A stretch of DNA of 9,773 bases from Candidatus Nitrosopumilus sp. (GCA_013203245.1 JABMOR010000027.1:1-9773), one strand, 5' to 3'. Positions 1-6,959 are shown, counted from the stretch's first letter. Translations and numbers: made by a program. The notes: generated by a model not told the origin, from the letters alone.

Positions 1-3
1 AAT

Positions 4-1005
4 GTGTTGTATTCGATAGAGACAAAATCTCTTACCAAATCATTTGGTGACACAATTGCAGTAAATGATATTTCGTTTTCAGTAGAACAAGGTGAGATCT
101 TTGGATTCTTGGGACCTAATGGTGCTGGTAAAAGTACCACTATGATGATTCTAACTACTTTGCTAAAACCTACATCTGGAGTAGCTTTAATTTCAGGATT
201 TGATGTATCTAAAAATCCTAAACAAGTTAGAGAAAATATTGGCTATGTTCAACAAGAATCAACTGTTGATGAATATCTTACAGGACGAGAAAATCTTCTA
301 TTACAAGCAAAACTAAACCATATTCCAAAAAATGAAATCAACAAAAGAATTGATGATATTTTAGAATTAATCGAACTCGTTGACAAACAAGATCATGCTG
401 TTGTCACATATTCTGGCGGTATGAGAAAACGATTGGATATTGCAGGAGGATTGCTGCATAGACCAAAAGTGTTGTTTCTAGATGAGCCTACAGTTGGATT
501 GGATATTCAAACTCGTAGAAAAATTTGGGAATATATCAAAAAAATTCACATTGAATTTGATATGACCATTTTTGTTTCTACACATTACATGGAGGAGGCA
601 GACCAATTGTGTGATAGAGTGGGAATTATTGATGGGGGGAAAATCCAAGTAATTGATTCTCCTGAAAACATGAAAAATGCAATGGGAAATGAAGTAATTT
701 CTATATTAATTGATGAGGGTAAAAATCAAGAGTCATTTGTTTCTGAGATTAGAAAAATTGAATTTGTTAAGAAAATTAACGAAGATGGTTCTAAACTTAC
801 TTTATTTGCATCTAATGGCACTGAAGTAATACCAAAAATATTTCAAATTTCATCCGAACTTGGAATTAAAATAAAATCTATCTCTCTAACTCAACCAACA
901 CTTGATGATGTTTTCATTTCTTACACTGGACATGAAATCAAAGGCGATGACTCTAGGTTTAATAGAAGACGTGAACACGCAAAGATGAAGAGGCTACGTG
1001 CATGA
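4..1005 (+). CDS. ABC-2 type exporter, ATP-binding subunit (DrrA/daunorubicin-resistance type)
   Basis: ATPase that would power export by the membrane protein encoded next to it. A single ABC domain fills residues 5-230: Walker A GPNGAGKST at 37-45, Q-loop glutamines 83-84, signature YSGGMRKR at 136-143, Walker B VLFLDEP at 156-162 and H-loop His194. The C-terminal part (about 230-320) resembles the DUF4162 extension of DrrA-like ATPases and ends in the typical PTLDDVFISYTGHEI run. Length (333 aa) is normal for this group. The start is uncertain: GTG at 4 or TTG at 7 both fit, and the frame is open to the left edge, so an upstream start outside the window cannot be excluded. The stop overlaps the permease start (ATGA), indicating translational coupling. 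The substrate (drug, lipid or polysaccharide) cannot be read from the sequence. Confidence 0.93.
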   Translation: MLYSIETKSLTKSFGDTIAVNDISFSVEQGEIFGFLGPNGAGKSTTMMILTTLLKPTSGVALISGFDVSKNPKQVRENIGYVQQESTVDEYLTGRENLLLQAKLNHIPKNEINKRIDDILELIELVDKQDHAVVTYSGGMRKRLDIAGGLLHRPKVLFLDEPTVGLDIQTRRKIWEYIKKIHIEFDMTIFVSTHYMEEADQLCDRVGIIDGGKIQVIDSPENMKNAMGNEVISILIDEGKNQESFVSEIRKIEFVKKINEDGSKLTLFASNGTEVIPKIFQISSELGIKIKSISLTQPTLDDVFISYTGHEIKGDDSRFNRRREHAKMKRLRA

Positions 1006-1787
1006 ATACTATTCTATATGATACGTATACAATTTTTTGGAGGGAACTAAAGAGATACAAAAAGTCTCGCAGTGGAGTTTTAATTCGATTAATTCAACCT
1101 GTAATTTGGATTATTGTTATTGGAAATACATTTTCTGGAACTGAACCACTGATTCAATCAGTTGGATTTGAGGGAAAATACATTGAATTCATGGCACCTG
1201 GTGTCATTATTCTTACTGCAATTTTTACTAGTATCTTTGGTGGTGTCAATACTTTGTGGGATAGGCGGTATGGCTTTATGAATAAAGCATTATCTTCTCC
1301 GATTTCTCGTTCTGCCATTGCGTTGGGAAAAATGTCTGCAATTTCTTTGATTGCTGCATTACAAGCTAGTTTGATTATAGGAATTGCTTTGGCTATTGGT
1401 GTTAATTTTCCTAATCCAATAATGATTGCACCCATCATGGTAATTGTAATTTTATTTTCTTTAGGCTTTTCTGGAATCTCTGTAATGGTTGCAGCTACTG
1501 CAAAGTCCCAGGAAACTTTTTGGGGCATGATTAATTTTCTTGGAATGCCATTGTTCATGCTTAGTCCTGCGTTATTCCCATTAGAATTACTGCCAGACTG
1601 GCTTGCAGTAATTGCAAAACTAAATCCTGTAACGTATACGATTTTACTGGTAAGAGAGTTGATGACGGGGGTATCTGAAGGTGGTATTCCAATACTTTTG
1701 AGCCTCGGAGTTTTGATAGCCTTTGTACTTGTAATGGTGGCACTGGCAAGCTATGTGTTTACGCGTGAAGTAAACAAACCGTTTTGA
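1002..1787 (+). CDS. ABC-2 type exporter, permease subunit
   Basis: Integral membrane half-transporter that would dimerise and pair with the preceding ATPase. Six hydrophobic stretches are visible at about residues 27-45, 63-86, 110-135, 140-165, 178-200 and 230-253, the standard ABC-2 membrane fold. The conserved region around FMAPGVIILTAIFTS and the PLFMLSPALFPLELLPDW segment before the last helix are typical of DrrB/NodJ-like permeases. Length (261 aa) is normal. The ATG shares ATGA with the stop of the ATPase gene, and a Shine-Dalgarno-like GAAGAGG lies at 987-993, eight bases before it. The family exports drugs, glycolipids or polysaccharide precursors; the actual substrate is unknown. 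No further cargo-specific gene is linked, so the two genes probably form the end of an operon. Confidence 0.92.
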   Translation: MNTILYDTYTIFWRELKRYKKSRSGVLIRLIQPVIWIIVIGNTFSGTEPLIQSVGFEGKYIEFMAPGVIILTAIFTSIFGGVNTLWDRRYGFMNKALSSPISRSAIALGKMSAISLIAALQASLIIGIALAIGVNFPNPIMIAPIMVIVILFSLGFSGISVMVAATAKSQETFWGMINFLGMPLFMLSPALFPLELLPDWLAVIAKLNPVTYTILLVRELMTGVSEGGIPILLSLGVLIAFVLVMVALASYVFTREVNKPF

Positions 1788-1804
1788 CATAAAGTTGACA
1801 ATAA

Positions 1805-1833
1805 TTGTAACATTAGCTAACTCTTGTAATGTT
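1805..1833 (+). terminator. weak inverted repeat after the ABC operon
   Basis: AACATTA at 1809-1815 and TAATGTT at 1827-1833 form perfect 7-bp arms around an 11-base loop, followed by a moderately T-rich stretch. TTGTAA also occurs as a direct repeat inside it (1805-1810, 1824-1829). It sits 18 bases after the permease stop and 23 bases before the next start. It could be a terminator hairpin or part of the next gene's promoter; in such AT-rich DNA it may be chance. Confidence 0.25.
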
Positions 1834-1855
1834 TCTCAAATTTTATCATGATTGA

Positions 1856-3424
1856 TTGTTGAAACTTATCTTAACGATCATCACTGTTTCTGTATTCTTA
1901 CTATCTAGTTCATTCATCCAGAATTCATTTGCATCTGGAGATTATGATTTATTACATCAATGGGGTAAATACGGACCTACAGAACCTAACAATTTTGCAC
2001 ATCCTCAATTCATTGCAGTAGGTGAAGATGGAAGTATCTATGTTACTGACTTTGGTAACAAACGCATTCAAAAATTTTCTAGTACTGGGGAATATCTAAC
2101 TCATTGGGGTAACAGTGGAAAACAAATTGAAGATTTTAACAATCCTACTGGTATTGCAGTGAATGGTGATTTTGTTTTTGTTGTAGATCGTGATCTAAAT
2201 CGTATTCAAAAATTCTCATTAGATGGAGAATTTATTCAAACATGGGGAAAAAAAGGAACTGCTGAAGGCCAATTCTTGTATCCTAGTGGAATAAGTGTAA
2301 GCAACGGATTTCTATATGTAGTTGATACAGGAAATCAAAGAATTCAAGTATTTTCTACTGATGGTGAATTCACATCCTCATTTGGTTCAAGTGGTTTAGG
2401 TCCTGGCCAATTTCTTAATCCTGTTGGAATAGACGTTGACAGTGAAGGAAATATTTATGTCACTGACAAAGGTAATGGCAAAATTGAAAAATTCAATACT
2501 GATGGCGAATTAATTAAATCTTTTTCATTCTATTTCCAAAACTATGTATTTTCTCCTGAAGCAATAGCAATTGATCCTTTGGGTGACATGTTTGTTGTAA
2601 ATTCTGCTACTGGTAGAATTTTACACTTGTTACAAAATTCTGATTTACGACTTGAACAATCTGATCAAAGTGGTCCATACCCTAACTCATTTGAACATAT
2701 TACTGACATGGAGATGGGAATTAATGGCGAATTACTAGTTATAGATTCCCCAACACATTCAATTCAATCCTATGAAACAACGTTTTTTGAACAACCTCTA
2801 GAATTTTATTTTAATGCCCCTGATGAAGTACGTCCTCCATCTGAAGATCAAACTAAACCCGAAATCATTGCCCCAATTTCATTGGAAGTTGAAGCTAGTG
2901 ATTTTTTAACTGATATAGATATAGGAAGTGCAACTGCTACTGATGCAAGTGGAATAAAAATAATCATTAACAATTCCCCTGAAATGTTTTCTCCAGGTAT
3001 TTCAAACATAATTTGGATAGCATTTGACAATGTTGGGCATAGTTCTACTGCATCTCAAAGAATCACTGTTAATGCATGCGGTCACAATTATTCAGATTAT
3101 AATCTCATAGAAGGAACCGCAAACGATGATATAATTTTAGGAACTGATGGGAATGATCTAATATTTGGATTGGCTGGAAATGATCTTATCTCTGGCGGTC
3201 AAGGAGATGATTGTATTTTCGGTGGCTATGGCGATGATATCATATCTGGTGATGATGGAAATGACACGATAAGGGGTAATTCTGGTCATGATATTCTAAA
3301 GGGTAATTCTGGAATTGATGTGATATATGCAAATTCTGGATCTGATGTAATTGACGGTGGAGTAAATTCTGATAGATGTTATGCTGATTCAGACAAAGAT
3401 CTACTGCTAAACTGTGAAGAATAG
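1856..3424 (+). CDS. secreted NHL-propeller / HYR / RTX calcium-binding repeat protein
   Basis: Predicted extracellular multidomain protein, 522 aa. Residues 1-26 form a Sec signal peptide (Lys3, hydrophobic core, cleavage near SFA-SG). Residues about 35-310 hold six NHL-type blades, the clearest with the pattern IYVTDxGNxRIQKF and xDGEF, suggesting a six-bladed beta-propeller. Residues about 331-408 look like a HYR/Ig-like domain. Residues 420-509 are nine glycine/aspartate nonapeptides of the RTX calcium-binding type (for example GTDGNDLIF, GGYGDDIIS) plus a degenerate last unit, capped by a Cys-containing tail (Cys508, Cys520). There is no C-terminal membrane anchor. The start must be non-ATG: TGA at 1853-1855 closes the frame just upstream, and TTG at 1856 (or 1859) is the only start that keeps the signal peptide. 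NHL propellers usually mediate protein or ligand binding, so a binding or cell-surface role is inferred; no catalytic residues were recognised. Confidence 0.87.
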   Translation: MLKLILTIITVSVFLLSSSFIQNSFASGDYDLLHQWGKYGPTEPNNFAHPQFIAVGEDGSIYVTDFGNKRIQKFSSTGEYLTHWGNSGKQIEDFNNPTGIAVNGDFVFVVDRDLNRIQKFSLDGEFIQTWGKKGTAEGQFLYPSGISVSNGFLYVVDTGNQRIQVFSTDGEFTSSFGSSGLGPGQFLNPVGIDVDSEGNIYVTDKGNGKIEKFNTDGELIKSFSFYFQNYVFSPEAIAIDPLGDMFVVNSATGRILHLLQNSDLRLEQSDQSGPYPNSFEHITDMEMGINGELLVIDSPTHSIQSYETTFFEQPLEFYFNAPDEVRPPSEDQTKPEIIAPISLEVEASDFLTDIDIGSATATDASGIKIIINNSPEMFSPGISNIIWIAFDNVGHSSTASQRITVNACGHNYSDYNLIEGTANDDIILGTDGNDLIFGLAGNDLISGGQGDDCIFGGYGDDIISGDDGNDTIRGNSGHDILKGNSGIDVIYANSGSDVIDGGVNSDRCYADSDKDLLLNCEE

Positions 3425-3484
3425 GTTTTCTTCTATATAGAACTACTAGTACTATCTAGAGTTTTGTTTCATAAGTAGAAAACC
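3424..3484. repeat. 61-bp inverted repeat between the two secreted-protein genes
   Basis: GGTTTTCT at 3424-3431 is exactly complementary to AGAAAACC at 3477-3484. It begins at the last base of the NHL gene's stop codon. The enclosed 45 bases contain a smaller perfect palindrome, TACTAGTA, at 3444-3451, and the left arm runs into the 12-bp palindrome at 3431-3442. It may act as a transcript-end structure for the upstream gene or as part of an operator region for the downstream one. Confidence 0.3.
3431..3442. promoter_or_regulatory. palindrome TTCTATATAGAA, copy 1 (candidate operator)
   Basis: This is a perfect 12-bp palindrome. With the following C it forms a 13-mer repeated exactly at 5216-5228, upstream of the DUF47-PiT operon. 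Here its centre lies about 88 bp upstream of the ATG at 3525 and about 61 bp upstream of that gene's own TATA-like box, so it is placed as an upstream operator rather than as the TATA box. Function is inferred from the duplication and position only. Confidence 0.4.
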
Positions 3485-3494
3485 ATATCACAGC

Positions 3495-3500
3495 TTATAA
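3495..3500 (+). promoter_or_regulatory. TATA-like box for the triple-repeat secreted protein
   Basis: TTATAA is centred about 27 bp upstream of the ATG at 3525. In archaea the TATA box lies about 25-27 bp before the transcription start, so transcription would begin at or next to this ATG, giving a leaderless mRNA. This supports 3525, not the later ATG at 3636, as the ancestral start of the gene. Confidence 0.45.
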
Positions 3501-3524
3501 TGTAAAAATTCTCTTTGAATTTTA

Positions 3525-3629
3525 ATGATTTACAAGAATGTAAAAAACATTACAATATTTGGTATTGTTGCATTATTTACAGTGACATCATTTGGATTTT
3601 CAAATACATATGCTGAAGAAAGTGAATGA
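3525..3629 (+). pseudogene. signal-peptide portion of the triple-repeat protein, cut off by an in-frame TGA
   Basis: ATG at 3525 opens a 34-codon reading frame that is a textbook Sec signal peptide: MIYKNVKN, then a hydrophobic core (ITIFGIVALFTVTSFGF), then cleavage after NTYA before EESE. It stops at TGA 3627-3629, the fifth codon after the cleavage site. The frame is the same as that of the 500-codon body starting at 3636, and only two sense codons (TAC AAA) separate the TGA from that ATG. One base substitution would therefore join them into a 537-residue secreted protein. A TATA-like box at 3495-3500 is correctly spaced for this ATG. Either the gene carries a nonsense mutation, the base is a sequence error, or the stop is read through. 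Confidence 0.75.
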
Positions 3630-3635
3630 TACAAA

Positions 3636-5138
3636 ATGATAGGAGATGTATCTCCAGTTCTAACATTCACATTCAGAGATGGAGTTGAAACATATGAATT
3701 TCCTGTTTTTGAAATGGGCGAAAACTTTGCAGATAACTCTGGAACATCATTTTCAGTAGAAGGAACTGTTACCAATTCTCCATTATTACACAAAGCAATG
3801 GATGAGGCATACAAGTACAAATCTTCTAATGGTGCCTTTGACTATCAATTCAAATACTTTGATGTCGATGTAAATTTTGTAAAATCTGGCGAATCAATAA
3901 TGTCTCTGGATTACAACACTTGCCGAATTGACAATTATCAAGTTGAGACACTTGATTCAAATGACTTTGAAAGTTATTTTGCAAAAGTTGGATTTGCTAT
4001 TGTAGATAAAATAGACTTTGTATGTAGTGGATTGACCTATGATAATGAGGCCTCGAAAATAACTGCTAACAATTCTTTGACTGACTATGGTACATCTGGA
4101 TTCAAATTTGCCAATAACATGACAACTTCAGTAACCTTCACGTTTGAAAATGGAATTGAAAAAATTGAATTTCCTGTGTTTAATTTGGTTTCAGGCTATG
4201 CAGAAGCTGCTAACAATGTAGTTGCAGAATTTCAGGTAGAAGGTGTTTTGGATTACTATCCATTACTATATCAGACAATTGATAAATCGAGACAAGTATC
4301 TGGATTATCTACTGCATCTAACGTTGATTTTGACGCACTAGTAGAATTTACTAATGGTGAATCTGTGTATATGGGCTTTGATTTCAGCAGTTGCAGAATA
4401 TCTGATGCTCAAATCACAACTAAAACCGATAAAGAAGAAGGATTCACTGGAAAGAGCGGATTTGCAATTGTTCATCAATTGACATTTACTTGTTCTGGAA
4501 TTCAAGGTGTGAACATGCATTATGATGAACTTCGAGGAGATATCCCTACTTGGAAAACACCACAATTGACAAATGATTATGTGGAACCAATTCAGAACAC
4601 TGACAAAGGACTAAGTGCATTTACTACATTTACTTTTGAAGACGGTACTGAAACAATCGAATTTTCCATGTTCAAGCAAAGTAAAGTATTGACTACGACT
4701 GAAGATACTGGTGATGAGACGATTACTAACAAGGCCACATACCCAACAATAGAATTGCGTGGAATTATTGGTGACTATCCAATGCTTTACCACAATTTGG
4801 ATAATAATCGTAAAATTCAAGGTGTTGCTGGAACTTCAAATAAAGAACTAGTTGACATTGATGTTGATTTAGTTTTTGATGGGGGAGTACTTCGTGGCTT
4901 TAATTTTGTAAATTGCAGAGCTATTGATTATATCGTTGAAACAGATCCTAACAGTGAAGAGAGCTATGTCAAAAACAAGTTTGCAGTAGAAAATATCTTT
5001 GAGTTTGAATGTCAAGGATACCATCCAAACAATCCTGCATATGATGCAATGTTTAATGTAGAAAAATCAAACACAGAAAGTACATCTGATCTTAGAAACA
5101 CTGACCAGTGGGGTCTAGGTTTCACAGTTCGAGAATAA
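3636..5138 (+). CDS. triple-repeat Cys-pair protein of unknown function (body, probably missing its signal peptide)
   Basis: I do not recognise this family. The 500-residue frame contains three divergent copies of one domain, beginning near residues 9, 166 and 330. Each copy opens with a TFTF(R/E)(D/N)G-E--EF--F strand pattern, followed by an (S/T)FSVEG-like segment, a PLLY/PMLY-like motif, and a C-terminal half carrying (T/S/N)CR(I/A) and then F-C-G. Each copy has exactly two such cysteines, 96/130, 253/286 and 427/459, spaced 34, 33 and 32 residues apart, suggesting one disulfide per domain. That points to an exported, beta-rich protein. As read from ATG 3636 it has no signal peptide; one is encoded in the same frame at 3525-3626 behind a TGA. 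There is no C-terminal anchor. The body has no further disruption, so any inactivation would be recent. The surroundings suggest an envelope or secreted role, but the function is unknown. Confidence 0.72.
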   Translation: MIGDVSPVLTFTFRDGVETYEFPVFEMGENFADNSGTSFSVEGTVTNSPLLHKAMDEAYKYKSSNGAFDYQFKYFDVDVNFVKSGESIMSLDYNTCRIDNYQVETLDSNDFESYFAKVGFAIVDKIDFVCSGLTYDNEASKITANNSLTDYGTSGFKFANNMTTSVTFTFENGIEKIEFPVFNLVSGYAEAANNVVAEFQVEGVLDYYPLLYQTIDKSRQVSGLSTASNVDFDALVEFTNGESVYMGFDFSSCRISDAQITTKTDKEEGFTGKSGFAIVHQLTFTCSGIQGVNMHYDELRGDIPTWKTPQLTNDYVEPIQNTDKGLSAFTTFTFEDGTETIEFSMFKQSKVLTTTEDTGDETITNKATYPTIELRGIIGDYPMLYHNLDNNRKIQGVAGTSNKELVDIDVDLVFDGGVLRGFNFVNCRAIDYIVETDPNSEESYVKNKFAVENIFEFECQGYHPNNPAYDAMFNVEKSNTESTSDLRNTDQWGLGFTVRE

Positions 5139-5154
5139 CTTTTTTTCTTTTTTT
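5139..5154 (+). terminator. T-run terminator after the triple-repeat gene
   Basis: Immediately after the stop codon come two runs of seven T separated by one C (5140-5146, 5148-5154), with no hairpin needed. Oligo-T tracts are the standard archaeal intrinsic termination signal, so the transcript of the secreted protein probably ends here, leaving the DUF47-PiT operon with its own promoter. Confidence 0.65.
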
Positions 5155-5215
5155 AATTTAATCCAATAACATTTACTATTATGCGATCAATGCAAGATCT
5201 GTCTTAGAACCTTGT

Positions 5216-5227
5216 TTCTATATAGAA
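5216..5227. promoter_or_regulatory. palindrome TTCTATATAGAA, copy 2 (candidate operator or TATA element of DUF47-PiT)
   Basis: This is the second exact copy of the 12-bp palindrome, sharing 13 bp with 3431-3443. Its centre lies about 58 bp upstream of the DUF47 start, and a further TAGAAC half-site lies at 5205-5210. The central CTATATAG is the most TATA-like element of this intergenic region; if used as TATA, transcription would start near 5247 with a leader of about 33 bases. A repressor binding the palindrome would then cover the TATA box. This role is inferred. Confidence 0.45.
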
Positions 5228-5279
5228 CAATAGATTACATGTTGACTAACCTTATGTGCAAATTCACATTTAATGATTC

Positions 5280-5909
5280 ATGGTACAATGGTTATCTTGG
5301 TTAAGATCCAATGAAAAAGAACTTCTAACAATTCTAGATAATTTGGCAAAAAAAGCAGTTGAAACCTCTGAAGCCGTGGTGGTTTTATTTGAAGATCTTA
5401 CTAATGTTGAACAAGGAAAAAAAATTCATCAACTTGAAACTGAAGCTGATGTTTTAACTCGTGATATTTTTTCTGCACTAAACAAAACCTTCATCACTCC
5501 TTTGGATCGTGAGGATATGCAGAGAATCGCATCTAAAATTGATGATGTAATTGATTTTATGGATGGTATTGCAGCCAGGATTTACAGCTACAAAATCACA
5601 ACTCCTCCACCACACACTGTAGAAATAGCCCATGAACTAGTCAAAGCTACAAAAGAAGTACAGTATATGATTTCCCAATTACAACATATCAAAAATCCAA
5701 AAGATATGATTCAACATTGCAGGAACACTAGTGATATTGAGCACACTGTTGATGACTTGTATAGAGAAGCCATCAAAGAACTCTTTGAATCTGATGATGC
5801 AATTAAAATCATTAAACTAAAAGATATCTATGAAACAATGGAAACTGCATCTGACAGATGTGTTGATGTTGCAGATGTCATTGAAGATGTGGTTCTAAAA
5901 TATTCTTGA
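5280..5909 (+). CDS. DUF47 / PhoU-like phosphate transport accessory protein
   Basis: Cytoplasmic, all-helical protein of the PhoU-divergent family (PF01865, DUF47), 209 aa, the usual length. It would control the PiT carrier encoded directly downstream; DUF47-pit gene pairs are widespread in bacteria and archaea. Charged E/D-x3-D patterns typical of metal-binding PhoU helices are visible: LETEADVLTRDIF near residues 52-64, PLDREDMQRIASKIDDVIDFMD from about 74, DIEHTVDDLYREA near 150-165, and the C-terminal ETMETASDRCVDVADVIEDV. There are no membrane segments. ATG 5280 is chosen because TGA at 5274 closes the frame just upstream and the N-terminus (MVQWLSWLR) is of the family type. Nine bases separate it from the PiT gene, so the two form an operon. 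The exact mechanism of PiT control by DUF47 proteins is not established. Confidence 0.9.
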   Translation: MVQWLSWLRSNEKELLTILDNLAKKAVETSEAVVVLFEDLTNVEQGKKIHQLETEADVLTRDIFSALNKTFITPLDREDMQRIASKIDDVIDFMDGIAARIYSYKITTPPPHTVEIAHELVKATKEVQYMISQLQHIKNPKDMIQHCRNTSDIEHTVDDLYREAIKELFESDDAIKIIKLKDIYETMETASDRCVDVADVIEDVVLKYS

Positions 5910-5918
5910 GATGATTAA

Positions 5919-6905
5919 ATGTTAGAGATAGCAATAGGTGCAATTATTGTAGCGTTAATCTTTGATTTTGTAAATGGATTTAATGATTCTGCAAACTCTG
6001 TTGCTACTGTAATAGGAACACGCGTTCTAAAACCAATTCATGCTGTGGGCTTGTCTGCAACAATGAATTTCATTGGACCATTTGTTTTTGGTGTTGCTGT
6101 TGCAACAACTATTGCAAAAGGTATAGTCAGCCCTGATGATATCACTGTCTACATGATTGTAGGTGGATTAGCCGGTGCCATTGGCTGGAGTACTTTGTGT
6201 ACTTATTTTGGATTACCAATTTCAAACAGCCATTCTTTAGTTGGAGGCATTATGGGGGCAGGTATTGCAGGATTAGGATTTGAAAAATTAGTTTATGGTG
6301 GTTTGACCAAAGTCTTTGCAGGAATTGTAATTGCACCAATAGGCGGAATCATCTTTGGTCTTCTATTAACGACATTAATAATTACAATATTTGCAAGTAA
6401 ACGTCCTGGACCTGTAAACAAAACTTTTGGTAAATTACAAATTATTTCATCAGCCTGGTTTGCTTTAACTCACGGGGCAAATGATGGGCAAAAAACCATG
6501 GGAATCATTGTGTTAATTTTATTTTCTGCAGGAATGATTCCTGAACTTGAGATGCCATTGTGGGTAATCTTTGCTGCAGCCACTGCTATGGGATTGGGTA
6601 CTTTCTTTGGAGGATACAAAGTAATCAAAACACTTGGATTTAAAATCACAAAACTCAGGCCATATCAAGGATTTGCAGCAGAAACTGCAGGTGGAGCAAT
6701 GCTTGCAGTATTTGCAGTATTTGGAATTCCTGCTAGTACTACACATGCAATTACTGGAACTATTATGGGTGCAGGTGCTGCACGCAGAAAACGTGCTGTG
6801 AGATGGAAAGTGAGTAGGCAAATTGTATTTTCATGGATAATTACCATCCCTGGTGCTGCAGCAATGGGAATTGGATTTACATATCTGATTCACTTGTTTG
6901 TTTGA
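5919..6905 (+). CDS. pit: PiT-family inorganic phosphate permease
   Basis: Membrane carrier of the PiT family (PF01384) that takes up inorganic phosphate, in this family driven by protons or sodium. The two copies of the family signature are present: FVNGFNDSANS at residues 17-27 and ALTHGANDGQKTMG at 182-195, one in each inverted half. Many hydrophobic helices span the 328 residues, and the ISNSHSLVGGIMGAG and IPASTTHAITGTIMGAG segments are the matching conserved loops of the two halves. Length is typical of archaeal and bacterial members. It is the second gene of the DUF47-PiT operon. Arsenate is a known structural mimic accepted by phosphate carriers of this type, which gives context to the arsenic genes 1.5 kb downstream. 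Confidence 0.95.
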   Translation: MLEIAIGAIIVALIFDFVNGFNDSANSVATVIGTRVLKPIHAVGLSATMNFIGPFVFGVAVATTIAKGIVSPDDITVYMIVGGLAGAIGWSTLCTYFGLPISNSHSLVGGIMGAGIAGLGFEKLVYGGLTKVFAGIVIAPIGGIIFGLLLTTLIITIFASKRPGPVNKTFGKLQIISSAWFALTHGANDGQKTMGIIVLILFSAGMIPELEMPLWVIFAAATAMGLGTFFGGYKVIKTLGFKITKLRPYQGFAAETAGGAMLAVFAVFGIPASTTHAITGTIMGAGAARRKRAVRWKVSRQIVFSWIITIPGAAAMGIGFTYLIHLFV

Positions 6906-6940
6906 TAATCAATAATGCCTTGGTTTTTATTTCAGCAAAA

Positions 6941-6947
6941 TTTTTTT
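6941..6947 (+). terminator. T7 run after the PiT gene
   Basis: Seven consecutive T residues follow the PiT stop by 35 bases, preceded by another T-rich stretch (6923-6932). This may terminate the DUF47-PiT transcript, but the upstream T-rich stretch also lies where a TATA-like element for the next gene would be expected, so the region probably serves both functions. Confidence 0.35.
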
Positions 6948-6959
6948 GAAATATTCAAA
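6945..6959. promoter_or_regulatory. inverted repeat TTTGAA-ATA-TTCAAA touching the sbtA start codon
   Basis: Six-bp perfect arms with a 3-base centre end exactly on the first base of the sbtA ATG (6959). TTTTTAT at 6924-6930 lies about 26-32 bp upstream of the ATG and could be its TATA-like element, implying a leaderless or near-leaderless mRNA. A dyad over the transcription start would be a classic repressor position. The role is inferred, and AT-rich dyads arise by chance. Confidence 0.35.

Noticed and set aside
1154..1558. Minus-strand open frame inside the ABC permease gene
   Set aside because: It lies wholly antisense to a clear six-helix permease and its product shows no family features, so it is a shadow frame.
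1784..1800. Direct repeat TTGACA...TTGACA, resembling bacterial -35 boxes
   Set aside because: The setting is archaeal, no -10 element is correctly spaced, and the first copy overlaps the permease stop codon. Two hexamers in AT-rich DNA are easily chance.
3113..3382. Tandem DNA repeat or CRISPR-like array in the NHL gene
   Set aside because: The 27-bp periodicity comes from RTX nonapeptides; the DNA units differ from one another and there are no spacers.
3627..3629. TGA as a selenocysteine codon
   Set aside because: Selenocysteine insertion is not known in Thaumarchaeota, no SECIS-like hairpin was recognised, and the position five residues after a signal-peptide cleavage site is not catalytic. 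Nonsense mutation, sequence error or readthrough explain it better.
3530..3820. Minus-strand open frame over the region of the interrupting TGA
   Set aside because: It is antisense to the signal peptide and first repeat, whose protein-level features are clear on the plus strand. The product has no recognisable domain.
6519..6847. Two minus-strand open frames inside the PiT gene
   Set aside because: They mirror the conserved second half of the permease. One has a Cys/Ser-rich composition typical of antisense reading of Ala/Gly-rich helices.
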